This document shows, piece by piece, positions 22,035 through 32,530 of a stretch of DNA of 64,000 nucleotides (the first letter of the stretch is position 1; the number at the start of each line of letters is the position of its first letter). A program made the position numbers and the translations under genes. The stretch is taken from the NCBI GenBank assembly GCA_024811115.1, contig JAKOGH010000769.1, positions 1-64,000 on the forward strand. Reading direction: 5' to 3'. This DNA comes from Terana coerulea (lineage: Eukaryota; Basidiomycota; Agaricomycetes; Polyporales; Phanerochaetaceae). The notes beneath the pieces were generated by a model. The model did no database searches and had not been told where the DNA came from. It saw only the letters and a program-made list of their open reading frames with translations.

Positions 22035-23655
22035 ATGGACCAGAATCGCTCTTCTCTCGCAGGAAAGGCCGTTTCACCGTGGCAAGCAGGAGCTAGGCAG
22101 TTGCATCGACAACCACTGCTCGTACGGCAGCTGCTATTCACGGCGATTGTGGCTGCGTTGATTCTTCCATTTATCTATTTTGCTCGCCTGCAATCGGATG
22201 ACTGGAATCCAGCGGTGCCCGTTGACGAACACGAAGTCAGCTCTGACCTCCTTCCTCCATTGGGCAATCCTCATGGACGAATTGCATCACCACAGCTGGG
22301 ACATGCCCTGCATCCTCCGCCCGTGCTGAAGGATGGCATCCAACTGCAGACCCCGCACCTCGATGACACGCCTGAGCCGTCCCCATCTATGGCTGCAGAG
22401 ACTACACAAGGCCTGACGCAAGAGGACTCTTCTCCTCGTACTCTTCCCGGTACCATCATCTTTTCACTCATTATGTGGTCAGAGGACTCGGCAAGCGAAG
22501 GCGCGATTCTTCTCAAGGTGAGTAGTCGGCGTATTCTATGGCAATTGATTCTGAATGCCGCCCTTAGTCCATCCTGATGTACACCTCCGTCCCTGTACAT
22601 CTACACATCATCTGCGACGACTATGCGCAACAGTACGTGGAGAAGCGACTCACTCTACTCAAACGACCAAGGCACGACGTCAAAGTGTGGTTCTACAAAC
22701 CGTCTTGGGAGGCAATGCAGGCTCGGATTGGTCGGGAAGGTACGATTAGTTCGGTGCATGCGGCGGGCGTGCGTAAGTCGTCTTTGATCTATGAATTCGT
22801 AAACTCAAAGTGCTAAGACTTTCATAAGCCGGGCTTATGAAGCTGTTTGTTCACGAAATCCTGCCTTCTGACGTCAAGAAGGCGATTTTTGTCGATACAG
22901 ACGCATTCTTCATCAGTGATCCGCTTCTCCTGTGGCAGCAATTCGACAAGTTCAACGCAACTACGGCCATTTCACTCCCTTCGCATCCAGAGATGTTCGC
23001 TCCGCAGTGGTACGATGCCAACAAGATTTGCTCCTGCATAATGCTGCTAGACTTGGAGAAGCTGCGCGACGTACACCTCATGGACTCCGTTCACTATCGT
23101 GCTGCAGGAGTCTCGACGTTGGCGCCAGCCGCCTTCAAAGCCTTGTTCGGTGATCCCGACCCTGCAACTGGACATTATGAGGAAGTTGCGCTCGGGGACC
23201 AGAGCTTTTGGTGGGCGATCATCTCCCACCGCCCAGACGTTTTTCGACATCTTCACTATGACTGGGAAGTTTCGAGCTGCCTATTGGACATGTATATCAC
23301 CGGGCTTGGATCGGACGACGCCACGGAGGAGGACGAACTTAAGGCGCAAACGCACACATGGGCGACGCCACACCAGGGTGAGGTCATTATGCCTAAGCTT
23401 GTGCACTTGTGAGTCTACCGCCTCGTGAACGCACTGTCAGCTAATAGTTGCCTCAGCAATTGTCTCGAGGGTCCGAGGTACCACGAGTGGTCGGGATGGG
23501 CCGATGCGAGCAACAGCCTTGCGAACCGGTGGTCCTCTGCTGTCAAATATCATGCTGGTTTCAAATGGCTGTGGCTTAACCACGCACAAAATAACGAGAC
23601 GTCGATCGAGGTGGAGACAGTTCTCGATTTCAAGTTCGCAGATGAATTGCTCTGA
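22035..23655 (+). CDS. GT8-family glycosyltransferase, type II membrane protein
   Basis: Four exons (22035-22517, 22568-22772, 22829-23408, 23457-23655) join in phase into 488 residues. A membrane anchor lies at about 32-52 (FTAIVAALILPFIYFARL), followed by a Pro-rich stem of about 90 residues and a catalytic domain. That domain opens with SLIMWSEDSASEGAILLKS and HLHIICDD. It carries the DxD metal site FVDTDAFF (Asp 252 and 254), then GLMKLFVHEILP, LGDQSFWW and a C-terminal HFNCLEGPR block. This pattern fits GT8/LARGE-like Golgi glycosyltransferases. The donor and acceptor cannot be told from sequence. No frame break is seen. Confidence 0.9.
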
Positions 23656-24049
23656 GAGCATCTCGTTATTTCGCTAAAAATCTACCCATTCCTTCTGTTC
23701 CCTAGTTTATAGACTTGTATGATTGTACTCACCTTTGTACCACCGATCTCTTTCATGTTTCAGTGCGTCGATTTGATGCTCCTACCAGGTTGTGGTGACA
23801 CTGCCAATTGAAGGTCTGGGCGCTTTAGTGCTTGTCGCTGTGATGGCCGATGCCGACTCTGGCCCTCCTGCTCCCATACCACTGCCATGCTTGCACACTC
23901 GTCATTGGCAAAGCGAACACCGTTACTTCCAACGTCTCTTTTGATGCAGGGCAATCTGTGCGACTCGGACCTGTCTCTGCGCTTGCATTTGTAACACGCC
24001 CTCAAACCCGGAAGCTTCAAGGGTATTACTGACTCTTCAAGGCACCGCC
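23656..24049. other. Short intergenic spacer
   Basis: About 390 bases between two plus-strand genes, holding the GT8 3' flank and the promoter of the histidine phosphatase gene. No distinct element was seen. Confidence 0.5.
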
Positions 24050-25313
24050 ATGTCTGAAACGTATACTGTACGCACCAGCCTTCTGAGGCTTTTTCGACGC
24101 TTACACGTTGCATTCTGCAGACTGTACCAGAGTTCTTCGTTCAGGATAACCCAAACCTGGCTGGGTCTGCGATCGGTGCTGTGAGCCCTCCCAAGACGTT
24201 CGTACCCTCTACGTACTTACCATTCTCTCGCTAGCTTCCGCCGCATTTCGGTCTACTCGACAACACTGTCGAGCGTTGGAATACGTTGAAGCACAAGATT
24301 GCTGAGCTGAATAGGAGTGCATTACCTGGGACGTCGTACAAAGTGTTTTATCTGGGAAGGCATGGTCAAGGATATCGTACGTTTCATCTTTCTACCCATT
24401 CGAGCTGTTCAATGACCGTTATTGTGAAACGTTCTAGACAACCTGGCGGAAGCGAAGTACGGGACTACTGCCTGGGATGAGTGAGTCGTACATTCCAAGT
24501 GGCTGAGCCCATGTCTTGTGTCACTGACTACTGTCCCAGTTATTGGTCCAAGCTCAATGGGGACGAGAACATCACATGGGGCCCAGACCCTCTTCTCACA
24601 AACCTCGGTGAACTGCAGGCGAAGGAAGCTCATGCAGCATGGAAGACTGAACTGCCTTTCGGCATACCTGTACCGGAGAAGTGTTTTGCAAGTCCATTAA
24701 AACGAGCTTTGGACACCTGGAGGATCACGTTTGACCATGGGCAAGGCGAGGAGATCCTGCCGCATGGTCTGAAGAAGGTTGTAATCTTGGAGGTATGTCC
24801 CGTTCTCCTCAATGTTCTTCCGCGATATTGGATCAAAGGGCTTTGATACCCGTCCATAGAATTGTCGTGAAGAATTTGGCGTACACACCTGTGACCTACG
24901 CTCTTCACTCTCACATCTACGCACTATCTATCAACCTCCCACATACGACTTCGAGGAAGACTTTGCGGAGACTGACTCATTGTGGAATGCGGACGAGCGG
25001 GAGAGCACCCTCACCGAGTCGGGCGAGGCCGTAAGGTCCTTGACGTCGCTTTTGCTGACCCAAGCATCACTTGTGAGCACTCCTGTCATAGTATACGTAT
25101 GGCGGCTCTCTGATTCTGCTGCACCTTCAGATATTTCTATCACTGCTCACGGTGGTTTCATCAACGGTTTTTTGAACGCAATTGGACGGCCGAATTATCC
25201 TCTTCCGACAGGAGGTGAGAAAGCTCTCAGTCATTCCAAGCGACATATGAAGCCAATTGTTTATAGGCATACTTCCTGTCGTTGTGAAGCGTACATTTGC
25301 CAGCTTGGACTAG
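24050..25313 (+). CDS. Phosphoglycerate-mutase-like histidine phosphatase
   Basis: Seven exons (24050-24067, 24121-24180, 24235-24376, 24438-24480, 24540-24792, 24860-25214, 25267-25313) give 305 residues. The phosphohistidine motif YLGRHGQGYHN lies at residues 66-76 (RHG 68-70), SPLKRALDTW carries the second arginine, LRSSLSHLR follows, and SITAHGG carries the second histidine. The fold is that of histidine phosphatases related to yeast Pmu1; the substrate is unknown, and glycolytic mutase activity is not implied. In exon 6 the bases 25073-25130 look like an intron (gtgagc...cttcag), but at 58 bases removal would break the frame, whereas reading through keeps it open. Confidence 0.88.
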
Positions 25314-26225
25314 GGCAGTACATGACTCAGGACACTTCCTCAGGCGGGCGTTGCGTCAAGACGCTATCAGTAATGAAATTATGCAACGTGTGTATTATTA
25401 GTAGGCAACTAAGTTTGTCTCGTACGCACTACATACCCTCGAGCTCTGGTTATCTTCGACATCTCAAGATGAACTTGAACTTCTTGAGGCCTGCGAAGGT
25501 CGCCGGTCAAAGCACAGACCCCGGACGTCATCGGCATTCTCCGGTCAAAGGACCCCAATGATGACATAACGCCACCAAGCCCTTGCCGATGGAGACCAGA
25601 TTTGAAATTTGAGAGATCATCTGCGACTCCGCACTTTCCTCTTCATCAGCTTATAGGGCTCACCAAGCAACTAGCCTAAACGCCGCAAGGACGCTGTTTA
25701 TCTAACCTGTAGAGACGTTGGAACCGCTATACGCTGCGTAAATTCTTCCGCAGAGACCATTCCGCAGGGCACTTGGTCACGCGTTTCACACTGTAGAGTG
25801 CTCGTGGCCTGGAAGGAGCGGTATGTTGTTACACAGACAAAACCACATAAATGCGGATCTGAAGTCAGGCATTTCAGGTGCCCCTTTCACATCGGACTGG
25901 ACCCTTTCGGTAACTAAATTTCAAGTTCAGAGCACGGTGCCTGATATTGTTTCATCCGTGTTCCTGAGGTGGACACCGGTTAGTGGCGTTTCATAAGCTC
26001 ATATTTGATCTGCTTCGACTCCGCTCTGCATGCTAAACACCGAAACTAATTTGACGGTGCTTGCAGGTCCTTGTTGAAACGCGTCACAGCGCCGTTCATT
26101 TGGCTTCACGATCGACCGGCGATCGACGTGCTGAGCGGGACTGATCGAATACGAATCGTGATCAAGGAGCTACTGTAACTCCACTACGACATCTTTGCCG
26201 CGCCCTAATATCGAGCAAACCGGAA
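25314..26225. other. Intergenic, no recognised gene
   Basis: About 900 bases with only short open frames lie between the histidine phosphatase and ribokinase genes. No repeat or RNA gene was seen. Confidence 0.5.
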
Positions 26226-27558
26226 ATGTCCAGCCCTCACTCGTTGTGCCTAGTGCGTGGATCTCTGAGTAAGCACTTTGGTCTGCGGGGTGGCTTATCC
26301 AGTTGTGCTAACTTCAAGTCGGACCTCCCCAGACATAGACGAATTCTTTCCATGGTGGGGGCCAATTCACTGGATAGTGGGAGCCCGAACACCCTCTCAC
26401 CTCTTCTGTAGTTCCCGCGGTCGTACGGCCAGGGGAAACCCTTTCATCTACTCGATTTGAGCGCCGGACCGGAGGAAAAGGTGCCAACCAGGCCTCTGCT
26501 GTTGCGAAGGCCGGAGCGCAAGTCAAGCTCATAGGGGCCATCGGTCGCGACGGGGATAACCTGCTACAAGGCTTGAACGAAATCGGCGTTGACATTACTA
26601 ATATCGAAATATCTGGCAAGGTGGGTTCACTAAGCCCAGAAGCTATATCGCCTTGATGTCTTTTCCGAAGGAACCTACCGGTAGGGCGATAATTCAGCTT
26701 ACACCTGAAGGAGAGAATTGCATCAGTGAGTGGTACTATCTTATCAGTTTAATGTGTACATTCCGCTAACGTGGCTCGCTCAGTCCTACACAAAGGAGCT
26801 AATTACCTCACATCTCCCGCTATCCTCGCAGGTCCTCCCTCGGATCCTGCATTCCATTACACCCATCTTCTACTCCAGAACGAGATTCCATGGGAAGCCA
26901 CCCTCGCATATCTCGGGCATGCAAGCAAGATCGGAGCCGTAGCAATTTTCAATCCTTCACCGATGCCAACTCCGACTCAGCTTGAAGCATTCCCATGGGC
27001 GGGGCTTGACTGGCTCGTCGTGAACGAAGGCGAGGTCGCGGATCTGCTCCGCGCTCTCGGCTCCGATGAGCCAGTCTCTTCTGTTGGGTCTGAGTCCGTG
27101 ACTGCCGCCAAAGATCTGCTCCTGGTCTTGCGCAAGCACCCGCGCTTCTCGGGAGAAGTCAATATCATCTGCACTCTCGGTGCTCAAGGCCTCCTCGCGC
27201 TCGTACCTGAATTTGCCGGCTCCGATTCATCCGACCCGGAGATTATACACATCCCTGCCGCGGAGCTAGACGGGCCTGTTCGCGATACCACGGGAGCGGG
27301 CGATTGCTTCACGGGTTACTTCGTCGCAGGACTCATGGAAGGATCCTCTCTGTCGTCTTCAACGGGAAAGGTAACGAGGGAGGGGATCCTAGGGGCACTG
27401 AAATGCGCAGTCGAGGTGAGGAACTATCATGCGACTCATACAGCCGTTGGCTCACAGGACTGGAACCATGTCAGGCGTCAGGACTTTGTGTACAGAGACA
27501 AGGCGCGGTAGAAAGTATACCGCTGAGAGCAGAAGTCGATAGTCGGCTGAAGAGGTAA
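26226..27558 (+). CDS. Ribokinase (PfkB family), one apparent frameshift
   Basis: Six exons (26226-26268, 26333-26354, 26412-26620, 26671-26725, 26784-27415, 27475-27558) encode about 347 residues. Visible features are the N-terminal LVRGSLNIDEFF, the substrate-binding RTGGKGANQA, GAIGRDGD, the QNEIP segment, WLVVNEGE and the C-terminal PfkB signature DTTGAGDCFTGYF with the catalytic Asp near 283. It should phosphorylate D-ribose in the cytosol. The 22-base exon 2 needs one base less for phase: a TTT at 26347-26349 would have to be TT for the product to read EFFHVPAVVRPGET. The last intron uses the acceptor at 27471-27474, giving the ending ASGLCVQRQGAVESIPLRAE. Confidence 0.92.
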
Positions 27559-27894
27559 TTTAATCCGCGCAGTAGCAGTGTGCTTTTTGCGTTCCTTAGT
27601 GGAGTAGTGTCAATAAACATTCTGACCTCGCCCATCGTCAAATTCCTATCACCTTCGCAATGTACGCTTGATCATCCAGTGCCAACGAAAGAAGTAACCA
27701 TCAACAACATAAATATTACAAGTAACTCCGGATATGGCACCGGCTACACTGCGAGATTATTCGGCAGACAACTATCCTACAAGCTCGGAGTGAACTACTC
27801 CATATTACATCAAAATACCCAGGTAATTAGCAGCAGTCCGTCGAAAAGACATAGGCACAGCGTTCGTGCAATAAACGCAAGCACGCCGATGCGC

Positions 27895-28522
27895 TTAGTT
27901 GTCGGTGCCAGACTGGACGCACTTCTTGTCGGTGGGACAGTTCGTCTGCGCAGTGTTCTGCAGATTACCGACCTGTAGCCAGCAATTCGTCAATAATCAA
28001 GAATATCCATCGTTACAAAAGTACTCACGAAGTCCCAAGTGCAAGCACCACCGGCGTAAGCGCACTGGTAGCCAGTGAACTGGTTAATGAGAACGCCCGT
28101 GTCATCGTTGTTGTCCCTGGGGCACTGGCAGCCAGAGGTGGAACTGCAGGGAGAGGACGAGGGGCAGTTGGTCTGGAAGACGTTCTGGAGCGCGCCGGTC
28201 TGACGATAGGACGCCGCGTCAGTCAAGTGCCGTACTGTGCGTTGCTGCGTGTGCATACCTTGTCGTCCCAGGTGCAGGCGCCGTTCGGGTACGCGCACTG
28301 GTAGCCCGGGTAGACGTTGATGAGAACGCCAGAGTCGCCGTTGTTGTCGGTGGGGCACTCGCAGTCGCCTCCGCCGCCGAAGCAGGCGAACGCGACGGAC
28401 TGCCCGGTCAGGCGACGGTGAAGCTGGTTGGTGGCGACGGCAGAGCGGGGCAGGCTGGTGGCCGCCGCAATGGTGGAGAGAACCGCGAGGACGAGGGCAG
28501 AAGTGAGCATGTTGGCGAACAT
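27895..28522 (-). CDS. Secreted Cys-rich protein made of repeated modules
   Basis: Three exons (28522-28259, 28199-28029, 27972-27895) give 170 residues. A signal peptide (TSALVLAVLSTIAAA) starts the protein. Two modules follow with the pattern CxCPxDNNxDxGVLIN, GYQCAYxxGACTWD. Each is followed, directly across an intron, by xGxLQN..QTNCP. A third, shortened LQN..QTNCP half-module ends the protein. Both introns sit right after TWD (TWDDK and TWDF), so the module and its intron were duplicated together. I do not know a function for this family; secretion and disulfide bonding are inferred. It could be a small secreted effector-like or wall protein. Confidence 0.85.
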
Positions 28523-28623
28523 GGCGAAGCTCTGAAGGTGTTTGGATGTGGGTTGGATGAGTGGGCGTTGGGTGGCTCCGTCGATGCGGCTCAGTCTGCT
28601 TTGTTGGGGCTGAGGAGCGAGGC

Positions 28624-28631
28624 CTTTTATA
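28624..28631 (-). promoter_or_regulatory. TATA box of the secreted protein gene
   Basis: The minus strand reads TATAAAAG about 100 bases upstream of the start codon, a good consensus at a typical fungal distance. Confidence 0.65.
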
Positions 28632-28639
28632 CGCGATGA

Positions 28640-31600
28640 CGACCCGCTGCCGGCGGGACTGACGCTCCGTGGTGAGTGTAAGAGGCTGTACCCAAAGACC
28701 ACGGACCTACGACCAGCAAGAGGCGCATGTGCGATCCCAAAATGCCCGACGGCGGAGCAGACCGAACCATGAGAAGTGGGCAGGTGCCGAAGTACGTCAA
28801 GTATTGACGTTTGGTGCCTGGGAGAGTCGATGCCGTACAGGCGGGAAGGCGGTGCAAGGACCTGCAGGCTCGTCTGGAGCCCAATGCGGCCCACTGTATG
28901 TATATTCCCGTCAAGGTTAGACGGCTCTAAAGGAGAATCTCGGGCAAGTCTCGCAATTCCGACTCAATCCACGTGGGAAATGCTGACCGATTGCAGTGAT
29001 TCCAGCATGCAGTCCTGGGTGCAGTTCAGATGCCCATCTGTTTGATCTGACTAGCGGATTGCTCGCGGACTTTGCGCACTTCGTCCTACGGTCGTCGGAC
29101 GTGTAACGCTCATCACCCCAAAGCTGAGAAGGACCTTGGTCAATTCCATCGTTATGTCGATGGCAATTTGTATGTATTGCTTACGAGTTAAGCACAACTG
29201 CGCATGCCCTCACCGCGAGACATCGAGACAGACCAATATGCCGTAGCGCCTTGGGTTGAAGTTCCTAGAATGGAGAGTCAGTGAACAGCGCCCAGGACCA
29301 AACGTCACGGCACAGCACCTTACAATGCGAGTAATTCAGTCCTCGTTAGCCAATGTAGTATGACTGGTGGTACCGTGTTATCACCGTAGCATCGCGGAAG
29401 ACGATAGCCCGACCACATGGTAGACGCAGATACGGAGAGTAACAGCATCACGTTTCATCGGCTGTCTCCGACTCGCAGAGCAGACGAATGTGCCCATGAT
29501 AGTTGGACACCGGTGGTATCAAGAGGCTTGCTTGTGATGTTTCCCCAGGAACGAGCACGGTCGGGCAGTCAAGGGAGACCAGTCTAGTGCTCGTGCATGC
29601 GTGAACGGTCAGCCACGGCGTGTCGAAAATGGTGTCGGGAATGCTATTGTGGCGAGCGGGGGCCCGTGGCAACGTTCCAGGAACAGGACATTTCTGCAGG
29701 CGCGGACGGCGCGTCCTTCCAAATCGTCTTCCCTCAGGCACTTTTCCCACTGCCTGACGCGAATGGCTGAGTCATGCATGGCACGTTTATTTGAGGCCCA
29801 TCTCTCGTACATGCTCAATTACGCACCAGTTACATCATAGCTCTTCTTTGAAGAGAAACAAGCGTGCCTTGAGGGATGCAAGGCGTTGCAGGGAACCAGC
29901 AACGATGACGGCGGTACTCAACAGTGCCCGTCGCCACTAGCGCCCACGCGCTTGCACATGCACTGTAGGAAAGTTGTGTCAGCCACAGAACCGTCGCCGA
30001 AGAAAGCACCGAGAACATACTAGATATCGCACGGCGAGTCCCACGTCTTCCGACACTGGAGGCGCCCGCGATGCAAGGCACCATGATCTCGGCGGCCGCG
30101 CAGGGCATTCATTATCCAGCCCTATTTGTTTGCGACCTAGGCCCAGGGAGTCCGACACGGAAGCGGGTCCGTCGAGCTTCTTTCATTGTCCGTGGGCGAG
30201 TATGGCAAGGATCATCGGGAACTTGGTAAGAAGACGGGGGCTGGCCATTCAGACGCAGGCGCAGGATGGGCGTTTTCGGGGGTCCGGGGACACATGCCTG
30301 TGGGCACATCGTGCGTCGGAGCAGCGGCGAGTCCGGAGAGACCTGTCGTGCGCGTCGACCTGGGAGCGATCTTCGACACAGCCTTGCCTGCTCTGGAGAC
30401 CCGCGCGTTCTCGGACCAGCCAGGCGGATGCGCCGATGCGTTGGGCGTAGCCAATGTATCAAGGGCTGCGTGTCCGGGCTGTTTGCGCATTCAGCCGTGA
30501 GCTTGTGTGTAGCATTGAAGATGCACGTTCCCTCCATCCTATGGTCACGAACGGTTAGCTATGCAGCCACGGCAGTGTCGATCGCTTTACCTAATGTTCC
30601 GAGCATGGTGGGACTAGCAGAAGAATCTGCACAGCAGCGCCCCATCCATGGACAGAGCGCAGAGCAGCCGGATATGGTCTGTGATGCGGCGACATGAGCG
30701 GGGCGGATGAATAAGAAGCAAGCATTCGACGGTACCTTGTGGGCTTTTCATGACGATTGTGCGTATATCCGTAGTTTGCGAGCTTAAAATTGCGCCAGTA
30801 CAAAAATGTACGCAGTGGCTGCATTCCGCGGGCCGGTTACTTGACCAGCCCGCCCAGGATCATGTGCAAACGTGAATGAGACTAGACCGTCTCAAAGAAT
30901 GAGAACTGAGCATTTGCAGTTCCGGCCCTGCGTGCTTTGACAGCCACGGGCGCGGACACGAGTCCGAGCCGCCGTGAACTGTACCATACAGCGTTCATCA
31001 ATACCTGAATATTGACTGGACTGCGACCCTTGAACTTACTGTTGTCACCGCACGATGATGGGGGACGATGCAGCGTGTAGCCCTCGGTCCAGGTCATGTC
31101 TGCGGGGCTGCGATCGCACTCGGACTCCTCTAGAGGCCGAACAACCGACCAGGTCGGGCTCAGATGTGCGGTTGACTAGCTGGGCGACCTCCGCAGGACG
31201 GTGCGTCTGGTGGTGCGCGTTGCTTCATTTGCATTTCTGTGGGCACGCGGACACTGCGGTGAGTGTTCGGGCATGATGTGACGTTTTAATAAGACTCACG
31301 TATCTTGAGTAGCTAGCTCGACGAAGCAAGAGCCGAGCCGCGTCCAGTGCCTCGTCCACGTAGCGGAGGTAGGAGTGGCTGCAGCAAGGAAGAGAATGTC
31401 GTGCGAGCTTGCTGCTGGATGGCCCAGGAGGTAGATAAGGGCACCCTGCTTGCGCGCAGGCGCCCCCGGTTGCTTCTCATTTCCACTCATGATATCCCCT
31501 CATGATGACGACAAGTCACCCGACTGCGTAGCGGCGACGGCGTGTGCTGGCGTCTTGCGGCCGTGCTCGTGCTAATAGGCGTTTCTTCTCACAAACCCTC

Positions 31601-31689
31601 TCCACCGATCATGCACCAGCAGTCGCTGAGATGCGCTGCGAGCCCGGGATAGCTCCGCGAGGGCGTCCTGTGCTTGGGAAGGGGGAGTG
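28640..31689. other. 3-kb gene-free interval
   Basis: Open frames up to about 220 codons occur but are GC-driven, overlap on opposite strands and lack motifs. A minus-strand frame at 31296-31490 followed by a splice-like junction could be part of a small unknown gene, but it cannot be supported. Confidence 0.45.
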
Positions 31690-32530
31690 AACGTCCCAGG
31701 TGACGGCATATGTAATATAGAGACGTGGGCGGACAGAGCATGGGAGAGCGCTGCCAAGCCACCTCTTGTAGTTGGAACAGCGGACCAAGCCGCGCAGCTG
31801 CCAATGTTCGCGCAGTCAAGGCAGCCGGATTGAACAGCGTTCTGCTGTATACCAAATAACCAAAGTGAGTGTTTTGTTTCCCAAAAGGGCTGCGCGAACA
31901 TACCAGCTGCAGGCGTTCGAGAGATGTGCTCTGTAGGTCCGCATCCGACTTGTGAACACATTTAGTAGCGAAGGCCAGCTTGGACGATGCTGAGGAAGCG
32001 ATTCTGCGAGCAGAACCAATGTCAGAGTCGCCTCGGAATTCCAGATGACGGCATACGGAACATACAGAAGTAGACAGACAAAACATGGGACAGCACAGTC
32101 CGCAAACCTCCAGTAATAGGAACAGCGGACCAATCCGCGCAGTGGCTGTTCGCGCATTTAGGCAGCCGCACAGCAACGTTCTTCTGTGTACCAAATGACG
32201 AAAATGAGTGCCTTGTTTCCTGAGTGGACTGCGCGAACATACCAGCCGCAGGCCTTCCAGAGATGTATTCTGTGGGTCCGTATCCGACTTGTGGAAAACA
32301 CTCAGGAGGGAAGGTCAGATTTGACGATTCTGAGGAGGCGATTCTGCGAGCAGAATCAACATCAGAGTCGCCTCAGAATTCCAGGTGACAGCATACGGAA
32401 CATACAGAGGGAGACGGACAGAACATGGGAGGGCACGGTTCGCAAACCTCCAGCAATAGGAACAGCGGACCAAGCCGCGCATTTCGGCAGCCGCATACAG
32501 CAACGTTCGTCTCTCAACCGTGCAGCGAGC
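31690..32530. repeat. Tandem repeat with a unit of about 340 bases
   Basis: CGGACCAA occurs at 31781, 32126 and 32466 (spacings 345 and 340), each followed by similar sequence: a CGCGCA...GGCAGCCG block, AACATACCAGC, GAGATGT..TCTGT, GATTCTGCGAGCAGAA, CAGAGTCGCCTC and CATACGGAACATACAGA. About two full units and partial ones at both ends are present, diverged by several percent. On the minus strand each unit carries a similar open stretch (PYAVxWNSEATL), so it may derive from a duplicated gene segment. Confidence 0.85.

Noticed and set aside
28223..28894. A 223-residue minus-strand frame extending upstream of the secreted protein
   Set aside because: The extension runs through the TATA box and the 5' flank; the signal peptide start at 28522 fits better.
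30880..30895. GTGAATGAGACTA, similar to the transposon end GGGAACGAGACTA
   Set aside because: Only about 11 of 13 bases match and the similarity does not extend inward, so it is probably chance.
31296..31490. Minus-strand frame starting MSGNEKQPG with a possible downstream exon
   Set aside because: The junction is plausible, but no family motif or second supporting exon could be confirmed.
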